NCBI GenBank assembly: GCA_023055355.1
Contig: JALJCS010000009.1
Location: 46,778,501-46,842,500 of the forward strand
Source of the DNA: Agelaius tricolor
Lineage: Eukaryota > Chordata > Aves > Passeriformes > Icteridae
Length of the DNA: 64,000 bases
Reading direction: 5' to 3'
Within the stretch, counting starts at the first letter, position 1, and each line of letters starts with the position of its first letter. The translations under genes and the position numbers were made by a program. The notes beneath the pieces are model-generated. The model made no database searches, was not told where the DNA came from, and was given only the letters and a program-made list of their open reading frames with translations. This document shows, piece by piece, positions 1-12,000 of this stretch.

Positions 1-3000
1 TTTAGAGACGGCTCAGCCTGGTTTGTTTAACACAAAATAAATCAAGTTGCAGTTGACAGTAAGACTTCATGGTTTTGTTACAAATGCAGCAGACAGTAAT
101 TTAACAGGAGATAATCAAATAATCACTGTTTCTGACTGGTGACAGCACTTCTAGCAGTCAACTAACAGGTAACATGTATGCTGAACTTAGGTATTTTTAG
201 CAGTATCTAAGGAATCAGTAGTAAAACCTGAGTAACATGACAGCTAAATAAACACAACTGTTGCGTCTTCCTTTGCTTCTCTTGACTTTTCAACAAGACA
301 CCAGAAGTTATAAAACCTTTTCCTATTACCTAAATACTACAAGAGTGCAAGGAGTTCTTTTCCCCATGGATCTCTTTCTTAGGTTACCCTTTTGCTCCAT
401 GAATTCAGAGGCAGACCAAGCTATGTCTTATTCAAATAAATCAAAATATCCACCCAAAATAAAGGTTCTGTTCTTTTAACAGGAAAGGGAACCCCCAACA
501 ATATATTTTTTAAGCAAAAATTCTTTCAAAGGTGTAAAAAAGTGATATTTTGTAGAGACCAAAATGAAACAATTTCTCAAGGTGCTTAGAAAGAAAGCAC
601 CTCTCTACCGTTTTACCTTTCCTTCAAGAAATAAAGACCAAACAAACAATCCAGCTGCAATTTCCTCCCCTACACCTGAGGTGACTTTTCATCCACAATT
701 AATTCTCCCTCTCTGATCAAACTGAGAACTTACAATTGCTGATCTTTGTAAATGAACCCTTCCCTTTGCAGCCATAGAATGCCTGAGCCCACTAAATTCT
801 TTCATTTGATTGACAGCTCTAGGGTAAGATCCACTTTGGGCCCACAGAAAAATTCACACCAATATGCACAGTTTGCCCAGGTTTTCATATTTGTGGCTAA
901 CAAATATAATCCTTTTTTGTGGTTCATGGATAAATCCTGATTTCATACTGAAGATTCTATTAATAATTTATCAGACAACTGGGCAAAAAAACATTGTGAG
1001 AGTCAAGTCAAAGTTTATCATATCTGTAGCAATTTTTAATAATTTCTTAATCCCTTATAAAACCTTTATTAACAATGAGACTAAGCCAAAGGTGCATTCA
1101 ATTATTTTTTCTAAATTTGTTACATTGGATACTGGCTGCCCATGTTACATGGTCTTAATGCCTTTGCCAAATAAAACCTTGAAGATTTTTCTTTTAATAG
1201 AAAAGCATCAGGAAATCACTTAACACTGAACTTTTCAGCTGAATTGTTGCTTATTCCCTAATTGCTTAAGGTTTCAGTATTTACAAAAAAGTTCAGGAAC
1301 AGTATTGTCAGAAAAATATTTAAACAATGAACTCCATGGCCTTTTCTAGCAGAGGATTTCCATGTTTATGCACAGTTATTTGTAAACTACCTCTGTCTTG
1401 CCGGCTCTACATCCATCCCCCAGCAGCAATTACAGAGAGGGAAAAGAAACAGTGGCTGAGAATGGCACAAGCTCACAGGCATCTGGTAATTTATGTGTCA
1501 TGTCTCCCCTCCTGAGCACAGTGTTTATATTATCTTTCCAATTAGTTTTGCCTGGGCTCTTAAATTCAGTGGACTATGTGGGGCTAGAGATTATTCTGCT
1601 AGACAAAGTGAGTCAATTGGAAAACAAATAAAGAAGAGAATAAATATCAAGTTAAAAAATGCAGAGATTAAGAGAGACAAGGTTACTGAGGCAAAAGGAT
1701 GTTGAGGGAAGAATTATAGTCCCAGACAGCAGCTCCAAAGTAGTTCCTAAAACCTTCTGTCTTACTAAAAACCTAACTCCCCACAGTTTTTAGCTCTGCA
1801 GAATGCAAAGGCATCATGCTCAAGGCATGAGATTTATTTTCTCTGTAGGCTAAGAAGATGGAGTCATTTAAATCTGTTTAAATACACAAGATGCGTGGGG
1901 GCAGACTATGAAGCAGAAAGTCCCAGCAATTTAAGGAGCAGGGTTACCATTCCATAGAAATTTGGTGTGTGCTCAGCCCACTGGAATTCTCATCCCAGGT
2001 ACAAACAGCACATTGATCATCAGATTTCAAAGGTTTTCTTTCACTGTGTGTGAAACAAGGTGTCAAAGCTATTACTGTAAATGAGGCAGCAAATGCGTGA
2101 AAAGACCCCAAATTATTTATTTTATTATATCATATAATAATATCATATTTTATTATGAGTTATTCTGGAGTTTACATGGCTACAACATGGAGATTTTCAC
2201 TTATTACCTTTTCACATTATAACCTAGGGCATCACCAATGAAAAACAGATATCTTGACTTTTCCTACAGCTGAGTCCTGGTCTGTGCCATGCCAATTTCT
2301 GCTGGCTGGCATCCTACTCTGGCTGCTACAAGGCTGGAATCTATAGCTTGTGAGCAAAACCATAGCCACTCCTTGTCCAGTTAAGTAGAAAATAATGTTC
2401 ATTTTCAATATTGGACAGCTGTTATACCTTTTATTCTATCAAACTTTCAGCTTGGATTAGAACTTCTTGTTCTGGGGCATTTCATTTGGAAAAGTCTGTT
2501 AATGCTATTAATGCCTGCCTTTTCTTCTTTCCAGTCTTCTCTCTTTTAGGTATTTATCAAGTATCATAAACTGAGATAGAATTCATTTTCCAACACAAAT
2601 GGTCCCCAAAAATCCAGCTTTTCTGTTCCTTGCTGTTCAACAGTGGAGTTTGCTCTCAAGTCCTGAATTTTTTGGTGCTAAGTGAGGTGTGTGGCCAAAA
2701 TTTGTAAAATTTCCTAGTGGCTTACATCTGACTTTATTCAAAACAGTATCTCCAGTGCAAAATCTGTAACATAAATGTTATCCCCAGAGCTTTTTTGTTT
2801 CTCTTTCTGAGGGAAACATCGTGTGGCTATCATTTCATCCTTGTAGCATAGATTTTGTGGCATTCTACCACTTTTCAAGATTCCAGCCACAATGCAGACA
2901 GAGCTCGTTGATGCTCACACTTTCAGCCCCACTGTGTGCTTTGCCAGCCCCCCAGTGTCAGGTGTTAGGGTCAGAGTTCAGCCTGTGTCTGCCTGCTGCG

Positions 3001-5604
3001 TGGTATTTTGTCCTCTGAACAAAACAATCGCCAGCAGGATCTCATGTACTCTGTATCCATCATGTTAGCACTTTTCCAGCATCCTTATCTCTACCTCCAG
3101 GAAGCTGTGTTGATGATGTTCTTTCATTATCCCAAAGCAACTGTGGTGAAAGGTGAGTGAGTCCTTGATGAGCTGAGCACACAGTGGGGCCCACTGAACT
3201 GATATGCAGGATGCTGCACAATTTGCTAAGTAGGTTTGTGCCATGAAGCAATTGTTCATTTAAAGCTGTCTGAAAACAATAACTTAAGTATATTAGGAGG
3301 CTCATTTTTTACAGCTTTGCCAGGGATGGGGTCACATAGCCAGGGATTCTTGCGAAGTATTATTTTTGCTGGATGGGCTCTGGGTTTCCTGTCCTTTACC
3401 AGCCTCTAAGGAACCTTGTTAACTTATCTATCTTAGTAGATTTTCTGGAGTTCTTCACATAAGATTCTTCACATAAGATGTAATTCCTAAGAATTAAACA
3501 TTTGTCACCTCAGATGTACCATAATATCTGAGAATACACTTTTATCTTATCATACTGGGAAGGAGGCTGTGACATGCACTGAATAGATTTTTTCTCATAC
3601 TTGTTATTAGAAGGGATATTTGATTTGGAGAAGGAAGTGTCTGGAGTACCAGGATTTTCCTGGGAAGAACTGGAGCAAATGTGATAGAATCTGGTTGTTT
3701 GCTGCAACTGGTGGAAAGATCGTGTCTCTCTCTATTCAGCAAAAAAATTATTTTAATGTCAGGCTAGGCCATTGGCAAGCACATTTTGCAGTCTGAAGCT
3801 TAAAGTGTCCTATTGTATGACTTTTTTCTTTGCATCTGTCAATGCCTCATCATCTCCATATATTGATTCAACTTCAGCTTCTTTCTCATTACAATGAACA
3901 AATTGTTAAGAGAAGAAATGTATACTATTTTAACTAGTGCACCTTTTCCCCACACATATATATCTATTTATCTGTTTATCTATTTATCTGCTATTTATCT
4001 ATCTCTTGTATTCAACAATCCCTATCACAATCAACATCACATATTATAAAAAGTTTTATCATTGCAACATACCTCACGTGGGAAAGGGGCTATTATTCCC
4101 TTTTGTCCAAAGAGAGAGCAACATGGATAGAAAAAGTGTTTTTTACAGAGGACTGCTGAAGTCTGCAAATACAGGAGAGTTTGAACCATTGCATTATTTT
4201 TCTCTCTACCATTTATTTAAAGCAGTATTATAATTTCATCAAAGAGTGAATATAATCTGCTAGAAAAATTATTGAATGTTTCCAGCTTTTAGATGGATTT
4301 CAACTCAGAATAATCCAGTGAAAATTCTTTAAAATTTGCATGCAAACAGTGACTCTCATATTTGAAACTTTTTTAGTAGCATTCATTGCCATGAGATGAT
4401 AGAACTGTTATTGAGAGTGCATGGATGTAACACTGGGATTTAGGAGTGTTTGGAACAAGAATTTCAGTTCTAGTCCCTGTCCTCTTCTGCCTCCTTTATA
4501 ATTTAGGATTTTATCATTCTTGTTTTATAAACACATGCAACTGCATCTTGTGAAAATGGCTGCTTTCACTGTTGCTTTGAAATTCTGCCAACACCTCCCT
4601 TCTAATGCCCCTGATAATCATCAGGTAGCACTGGGACTGTTACTGTCACACCTTCATCGCTTTGCAGGCGTTGCAATTTGGGAGACAGCCATCACTGGGC
4701 TGAAATTTTCAGATCAGTGCTATTCCTGTGGGAGGAGGGTCACAGTTGTCACACTGATTTTGGTAGATATGATCACAGCAGAGAATACAGTAAGATAACC
4801 TGCAGTACTATCAGCTGCTAACTACACATAAATGGAAATGTCTGAGATGAGCCACTTTCAATTAAATGTGGTTTGTGACAGGGAAGGGAGTTAAATATGT
4901 TAAGACTTTTGAAATGAAATTGTCTTCCAGCAATAGAATTTACTCTCTACAACTATAATGCCAACTTTTAATTTTTTTAAATAAAAAAATTAAAACAGCA
5001 AGGCAAATCTGAAGACAGGAAGCCAGGGCTGGGGTTTGGTAATATCAAGAGACCCATGCAAAAGTGATAGCCATGAGCTGAAATATGTTTTGTTTTGATT
5101 TCTAGTAGGAAAGGTCTGTGCCTTATCTCTGACAACTCTGTAGGGATCTGTAGGGATCTTCTTTTTTCTACTTTTGAACCCCCTATCATGGGCTGAAGAG
5201 GAAATTGCTTTTTCAGATGCTATAAATAAATTCTGCTCATGAAATCACACACTGTAAAGCACCAGAAGACAGTCCCACTCCCAAAGGTTAAGTGAACTGC
5301 TTGTATAACATTCACAGACCTCCAAAGCCCAGTAAAGAGGTGTCTGAGACCTGGAAATTGTTCCCTCTTATATTCTGTGGCTCTGCAATAGGAGGGTGGA
5401 ACTTTATTGGTATAACCAAGACATACCTGACTTACAAACCCTTTGCTCCTACCTCTCAGGACCTCTCAAGTATCCATAATTAATAAATTGGCATATGCAT
5501 CTTGCTCTGCAGCACAGGTAGAAAGCCTAAAGCATCACAAATGTTTATTTTGGAGTCTGGAGAGAAAACAGAATGATTATCATTAGGTTTTGAGGTGCAT
5601 TTGA
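1..5604. other. Non-coding AT-rich stretch without recognisable gene
   Basis: I see no gene here. Open frames on both strands are under about 100 codons and start without convincing context, and none resembles a known domain. The stretch holds A/T-rich low-complexity patches (for example near 2,110-2,155), a tandem 14-base duplication at 3,451-3,479 and a short tandem duplication at about 5,138-5,159. It is typical vertebrate intergenic or intronic DNA. Unrecognised small exons or old repeats cannot be excluded by eye. Confidence 0.7.
3957..4005. repeat. Degenerate TATC/TTTATC microsatellite
   Basis: The run alternates TATC, TTTATC and TGTTTATC-like units after a short CACATATA lead. It is imperfect. 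I see no sign of function. Confidence 0.75.
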
Positions 5605-5700
5605 GATTATGCTGAGGCTGGAGCGTTCAGTTCTGGTTGCTGGTTTAGAAGAAGGAAGGACACTGTTAAGATTGATAAGGTCAAGAAAATGATAGTAACT
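5605..5700 (+). mobile_element. Ancient CR1/L3-like LINE fragment (weak)
   Basis: The stretch containing GTTCTGGTTGCTGGTTTAGA, followed by GAAGGA, AAGATTG and AAAATGAT, matches from memory the order of words in the 3' part of old CR1/L3-type LINE reverse-transcriptase ends (pattern 'GTTCTGGT..CT..TTA.AAGAAGGAC..G..AAGATTG...AAAATGAT'). It is too diverged to give a subfamily, and the ends are uncertain. A chance resemblance is possible, so I rate it as only even odds. Confidence 0.45.
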
Positions 5701-8700
5701 AATTCAAAAGCAAGATGTCAGTGACTGAAGTTATAAAGAAGGGATTAACCTATAAGCAATTTAGGTGGAATGTGTTTTTCAGTACTCAAAGGATAGCTGA
5801 CACACAGGATGAAATAAATTGGCAAGGTCAGCGTCAAATGAGCAGAGAAATCAAGAAAAAATGGGATAGCACTCTTACAAAAAACAAAGTAAAAGGAAAG
5901 ATCCTGTAACAACAACAGATCACATCCATTCTCAAAGTTGACAAACACAAAATAAAAGTACAAGTGAAAGGTACAGGGTGTCCTTGTTCTTCTGAAAAAC
6001 ACAAAATTACAGATTCAGATTACAAAGCCTGGTAACCAAGCACCTGTGGATTGGGATACAATTTCTAGGCAGAGCAGGTGCTGACAGATGTTAGGCTTCT
6101 TTTTATTATTCTATATTACAGCACAGCAGAAGATCATTCTTTTTTCTTTTACACTGCAATTTCAGCCAGCAGTTGAGAGAAAACCCTCATGGAGAGAAAA
6201 AGAAAGTATGAGAAGATGCCATTTTTATAATACTGAGGAGAAATAGACTTTGGTATGAGCCATAAACCTCATTTTGCAGAATAGAAACCCCTTTAAATCT
6301 CAGACACCAAATAAAAGGCAGCTCTGTCACTCTCTTTGGTAGTGATTAACATGTGGCATTGAATAGAAAACACACACATTTCTATTAACAGAAGGTAAAG
6401 TGGAAAATGTTCCTAAACACTACGAACCAGTCTAAGGATGAAAGCAATTTATGGAGGTTAACTGTTAAAAAGAAAACAAGAATTTAAAGAAACAAAGAAA
6501 ACACTCAAACTCTACTGAAAGAGAAAAAATTTGTTTTGACATATTCATATTGATTTATCTAAACAAAGGATATTTCTCCTCGTGCTACTCCAGCACTGTG
6601 ATGAGACAGAGAACTTTGATTATTTCCAGAAAGAATTGGGATTTAAAAAAAAAAATCTGTGATGGCCCAAGTTTGAAAGAATAAGTTGTATTACAGGGAA
6701 CAGCAAATGTCACAGGAATCACAGGAAATCAAGCCAATCCCAACATTTTGAATAAGATGTAAGAATTACAATGACAACAATACTTTAGAAGAGTTTGCAG
6801 AGGAAAACAGAGGGAATGAGAACAGGAGAATCAGCCCAGAAGAATTTCTGGGAGAAGTGGGGTGTGCTACAGCATATTTTTCATGCTGTTTGATGTGAGA
6901 AAACAAGACAATGTTATTAATTTTAAAGAAATCAAAAGTAAAAGGATGCAAGCCAGGGTTTACTGCTGTGAGAAATTTCCTATTAAAGGTACAAACCCCA
7001 AACCTAAGTAGAAAGTTGCAAGAGGCAGTAATTGTAATTAAAAAAAAAAAAAAAATCAGGGAAGAATGTTTACATTTTTATAAAGCTAACCCCAAAAACT
7101 AAAATTCTGTCTTGCCTGTTGCTTGCAGGAGCTTTCTAATGGCCGTGAGGCAAAGAGCAAATGAGTCTTGAAAAGATGACTGCTGTATTTATGGCATAAG
7201 TAGAAAGATTAATTAAAAAGTATAAAAATGAATTTAAAAAGTAGAAAAATTAATAAAATTGCTACTAAGTGCAGCACAGCTAAAGAGGACAAATTCCAGA
7301 GGAGATGGCTAGCTTGGATACTTTAGCAGTTGAGGCAAACAACATAAAATTACACGTGTTCAATTCTTACTTTGAAATGATCCTGTTTCCTCAAACTACC
7401 ACTTGGATTCTGATTAATATATTAAGTATTCTGCTGAAAAATAGGTAAAAATTTTCCACAGCATAAATGTTATGGTTTACAGAGAGAATGTAGTATTTTG
7501 CAGGAAAAACCCAAAAGAGTAGAACATAATCATCTGCAGGAAAATCCAATAGTCCTGGGTTAAAGTTAATCCCATAAAATATATATCCATATATTGGAAA
7601 TGCTATTTAGGGGACAGATGTTAAGAAAAGACAAGGTAAGAACCATGCTGTTCCAAGAATGCCTGTCCCTAGAGACAAATATAAGCCAAAATAATTTGAA
7701 AACATATTCTTGAAATGATAAAAGAAATCAGTCTCTCCACAGTATAATCCTTTCTCTGTAGTCTATAATTGTAGCAAAGGTTGTTTCCACTAAAAGTGAG
7801 CCAGAATTTGTTGGGTTTATTTGCTGTTAAATTGAAAACTGATTTTTTGTGTGTGTGTGTTTGCTTCAGTCTGGTGGACTTCCTGTATAGTTGCCTAGAG
7901 GATGATCAAGAAATTTATCATGAATGTGGGTTATGTTGCCCAAAAGTTGCAGCTGAACACAGAACACATCAAAGCTGAAGAGGAGCAAAGAGAAGTGACT
8001 TTTTTAATGTCATAGGCCAGGTCAGACACAGCAGCAGGAATAGCATCCTGCTCTTTGAGCCTTTAACCTCCTTCTCCACTTCCCACACTTTACCGCCTCA
8101 AAGGCAGAGCTTTCTACACATTTTCTCTCAGATATGTCCAAGTGCACCTTTGTGCTTCTCTTCAGTTCAAACTCGTGGCTTTCAATGGAAGTTCTTATTT
8201 TGAGAATATAAATCTGTAAATGACACAGTGTGCCCCACATTGCTGTGTGTGTGCCATCACTCTGTGCTCATCAAGCCTTACTACTACTTAAAAAAATGCA
8301 GTTGAAAAATATTGCCAGGACTGCTGCATGTTTGGGTTTTTTAAATTTTTTGGGGTAGTCAAAACAAGAGGATAAAAAAAAAGTGACAAAAGAGCAGTTC
8401 AACTTAAAAAAAAACAAACCAACAAAAACCAAAAATAAGGACTCTGCATTATGTCTAATGAAAACAGACATTCTGTAGTAAAGGAAAAAAAACCCAAAAA
8501 ATCTCAAACAAATTAACAATGTTGAATTCTTCCAAGAATATCTGGCCCACATACATATAATAAAAGGGAAACTCTGGAGTACAATGAGTCACAATTCAAG
8601 GTAAATGGATTTGGTAAACTTTGGGGGGCTTCTGAGGGTTAAGAAAAGTGAAAGTGTAAGGGAAGATCCTGAGATGGGTGGAGCCAGACTAATTGAAACC

Positions 8701-8910
8701 AGCTAAAAATGTGGTGGGAAAGAAAGTAGCTGTCAAGAGAAGGGAAAGGATTCAAGCATTCATGAAAATTAGAAATTAGTAGCTAATTGTAATAGACAAA
8801 TGCCCAAGTTGCTTTATTCGCTGCTCTGCAATTTAAAGATTTCCTAATTGAAAGCCAATATGAGATAATCTATTTCTTATTGAAACCAGAGAGAAGCCAT
8901 GTACTTAACA
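5701..8910. other. Non-coding stretch, A-rich, no recognised feature
   Basis: No gene is visible. The stretch has several poly-A or A-rich patches (about 6,645, 7,039 and 8,405-8,440) and a short GT run at about 7,849-7,860. There is also a local AT-rich duplication near 7,199-7,260, where AGTAGAAAGATTAATTAAAA recurs as AGTAGAAAAATTAATAAAAT. Open frames are short and unremarkable. Confidence 0.7.
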
Positions 8911-9062
8911 CGAGAGCCAGGATCAGACATTTATGTTCTCTGAGCTCTGCCACAGATTTTTTTTTCATTTGACCTTGGACAAGTCACAATCTTTCAGTTC
9001 CTTATCTCTGACTTGGGGATTATATCCCACCCTTCACAGAGGTGCAGAGAGATAAACATTTG
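8911..9062 (+). mobile_element. MIR/CORE-SINE relic
   Basis: The order of words is that of the MIR/CORE-SINE family. First comes GCTCTGCCAC, then TTTGACCTTGGACAAGTCAC at about 8,969-8,988, then CTTTCAGTTCCTTATCTCTG and a GGGGATTATA segment. The spacing agrees with the family core, in which the phrase 'gaccttgggcaagtcac' is the most conserved part. A T-run interrupts the copy near 8,957-8,965. It is a heavily diverged relic about 150 bases long, which fits an insertion that predates the bird-mammal split. The 3' end is uncertain. Confidence 0.82.
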
Positions 9063-12000
9063 TTCAGATAACGGGGTGATAACATCTCAGATACAGAAAT
9101 AAATTAGAGCTATTATCTCCAGGGGAAGGGTAGAGACCTTGCACTGCATTTAGTGCAGCACAGGCTCAGTCCTCACCAGGGTCTTTAGATACCATTGTGA
9201 TACAGATAATTAATAGTAGAAATAACTGTTCCAGGACTAGCAAGTAACTAATACAGGAATAGGACAGGGATAGCAGAGAAATTCTTCACAAAATGCCAGT
9301 TTAAATAGTAGTTGTCCAATCAAAGAGTAAAGTTAAGGCCATTACAAATACAAATTAAAATTGTTACCTTCTGATAGAGTTTTATCTGGCTATTAAAAAA
9401 AGGCTTCAATCCCAGTTCATAATCACCAGTCTGGAAAGCCACAACTGTGGGAGCAGAGCTGTGCTGAACCATGAACCTTTTTGGATTTGTTCAGGTTATG
9501 AGCAGCCAAAGGGATCTGGCCAAATTTGTCTGTCCCGTAAAGGCACCATGAAAATTGGCAGGGGTTGGCACATCATGGGGGACACCAACCACAGATTAAT
9601 TATCACAATAACTTCAGGCAGCAATTTACTGACCATTTGCAGAGGGACTCCCTGGGTTAGGTGTGGGAGTCCTTCTAAACTCAAGAAAAGTTTTAATGAA
9701 CTAGATAGATAAAAGCCTCAATTCCAGCACTGAGAAGTGCTGAATTACACATATTAGCTCGTAAAACCTATAAAAAAGATTGCATTGATAAATGTAAATA
9801 TAGCCATATTGGTTTCTTCTCAATAAATTATGCAGGACTTTTGCAGAATGAGCAGTGAGAAGCTATTTTTCTGTTAATCTGGCAAGACTCATGAATGCCA
9901 AATTCACACACCAATAAAGGAAAAGAAGGACTCTGTGTACAACATCTTTGATGAATAAAATTAAAGAAGTGTTGTGAAGAATAAACCTGTTCCAATAATA
10001 TATTCACATTCAGGACAGCTTAATGTATCTCTATATGTAATATATTTAACTTCTTTGTAATGCCAGTCATATGCTAATATTGTCAGCTTAATTTTGACCA
10101 TTTATAAGACATGGCATCTGGACAAAAACATTCAAAGATTAAATCTTTATATTCAAGGAATCATATAAATCACAGTATTCAACCTTTTCAAAAGTGATTA
10201 TTGTCCATTCTGTCTAAGCATTGTTTTAATCTTTAAAAGACTAATATTAGTGTTTCCACAACATCATAAATCAAGTCAAAACCAGAATGAGGTGCACAGC
10301 AGATATTTACTCTGATGACTGAACCTGTCATGATAAATACTAATACCTCTTCAGCAAACATTGCTATAAATGGGGATAAAAATAAAAGGCAAATCAGTTC
10401 TGTTAGCTGAAGACTTCAGAAAAAAGGGCTGAAACTTCAGAAAAAACATGGGCTGAGGAGCCCCAGGGTGAGTTGAATGTCCCTATGAATTCAAAATTCA
10501 AGAAGAGCTTCAGCTCTTTTGAAATTACCATATAAACCATCTTACACAGTATTCCTGTATTTTTTTTTTTCATGAGGATAATTTTTTCAAAGAAATGAAA
10601 ACAAATAAAAGGGGTTGGTTTTGTTTTAGGGATTTTTTGGATAAGGTTTTTTTTTGGTGGAACATCTGAGCTGCTGCTTTTATCATTCTTTACAGGAACA
10701 AAATTGTAAAGCAATTTTTCATCTCTTTTCACATGGTTATTTGGGATACAACCTTCTAGATGGAAAAATCCCTTTCTTCTACTTCTACTGGGACAATGAC
10801 AGACTTGTAAGAGCAAAAAAAACCAAAAAACCCCAAATCCATTAGATTCTGCAACACTTTCAGAGAATATACATTTGTTTTATGCAAATATGTGTTATTT
10901 TTGAGTAATTTGATTTATATTTAACCTAATACTGACTTGAAAGTAATTCTTGGGCTGGAAAGGAGTTTAGGTCTCTACTTCTTCTGTCCTAGGCTGCAGG
11001 AAAAAAGTGCTGTTTTCCAGCCTTTTAAAACCAGCGTTTCTAAGAACTGAGACAGGAGTTAACAGAAGCAGATGCCTCTCAAACTGTGAGTTAAAAATTG
11101 TCTGCAGATAGATTCTCTTTCTACCTCTGTCTAGGACTTAGACTTCTCCTATCAACGAGCTCACCAGCTCTTGCAATCTCCCACTTTCCTTTAGCTGGAA
11201 AGACATGTAGGGGGAAAGGGGAAAAGAGAAAAAAAAACGAACAAAAAGAGAAATAAGATATGCAAACTTTAATTATCCTGCAAAGCACTGGAAGTTTTTC
11301 AAGTTAAACAAGAAATAGCTGGAATTTTAGCTTATAGTAATTGCTTATTTCTTAACATTTTATCTGTGTTTTTTGCAAAGTAAGCCACCTTTGGCTTTCA
11401 AATTCAAAGGCTCAGCTTCAACTTCCAAGATTTGGTCTCTGCAACCACCAAGACTTGGCCTTGCTGCTGTCAGGAAAGGGAAATCCAGAATTTGAGGCAC
11501 GGCCAGTGATTGAGCAGTCCCAGGGAGATTAACTCACACCAAACCCAGGATATTTGCTCAGCAATGACCAAGCTCCAGCCATGAGGCTGAGAGGAAGAGC
11601 TGCACAAAGAAATTGGTGATTCATTCTGCATCTTGCTTTAGAAATCACCCCACAGAGTGCCTGGGTGACCTCACCCTTTTGGTGCATTAACTCCTTTAAG
11701 CTCCCAGCTCTTGCTGTCCCCTGACTACTCTATTAAGGGCCAGGCACTCTCCTGTAGGACAGCATGTGGCTGCTGAACTGTCACCTCCAGCACCCTGCTC
11801 CTTTTTTATCCCCACAGTCAGCCAGCAGCTATTCAGGCCCTGACAAAATTCCTCTTGCATTTGCAAATTTTTATTGTCAGCTCCTAGGTTGGTTTAGGGG
11901 ATCTCTAGGGCGTGTTTAGTGCATTGTGGAGCTTTTCTTCCTCGTGGTGTGGGTTTTGTTTTTTTTTTTAAAGATCCAATCCCTGGAGAGTGAGGTCACA

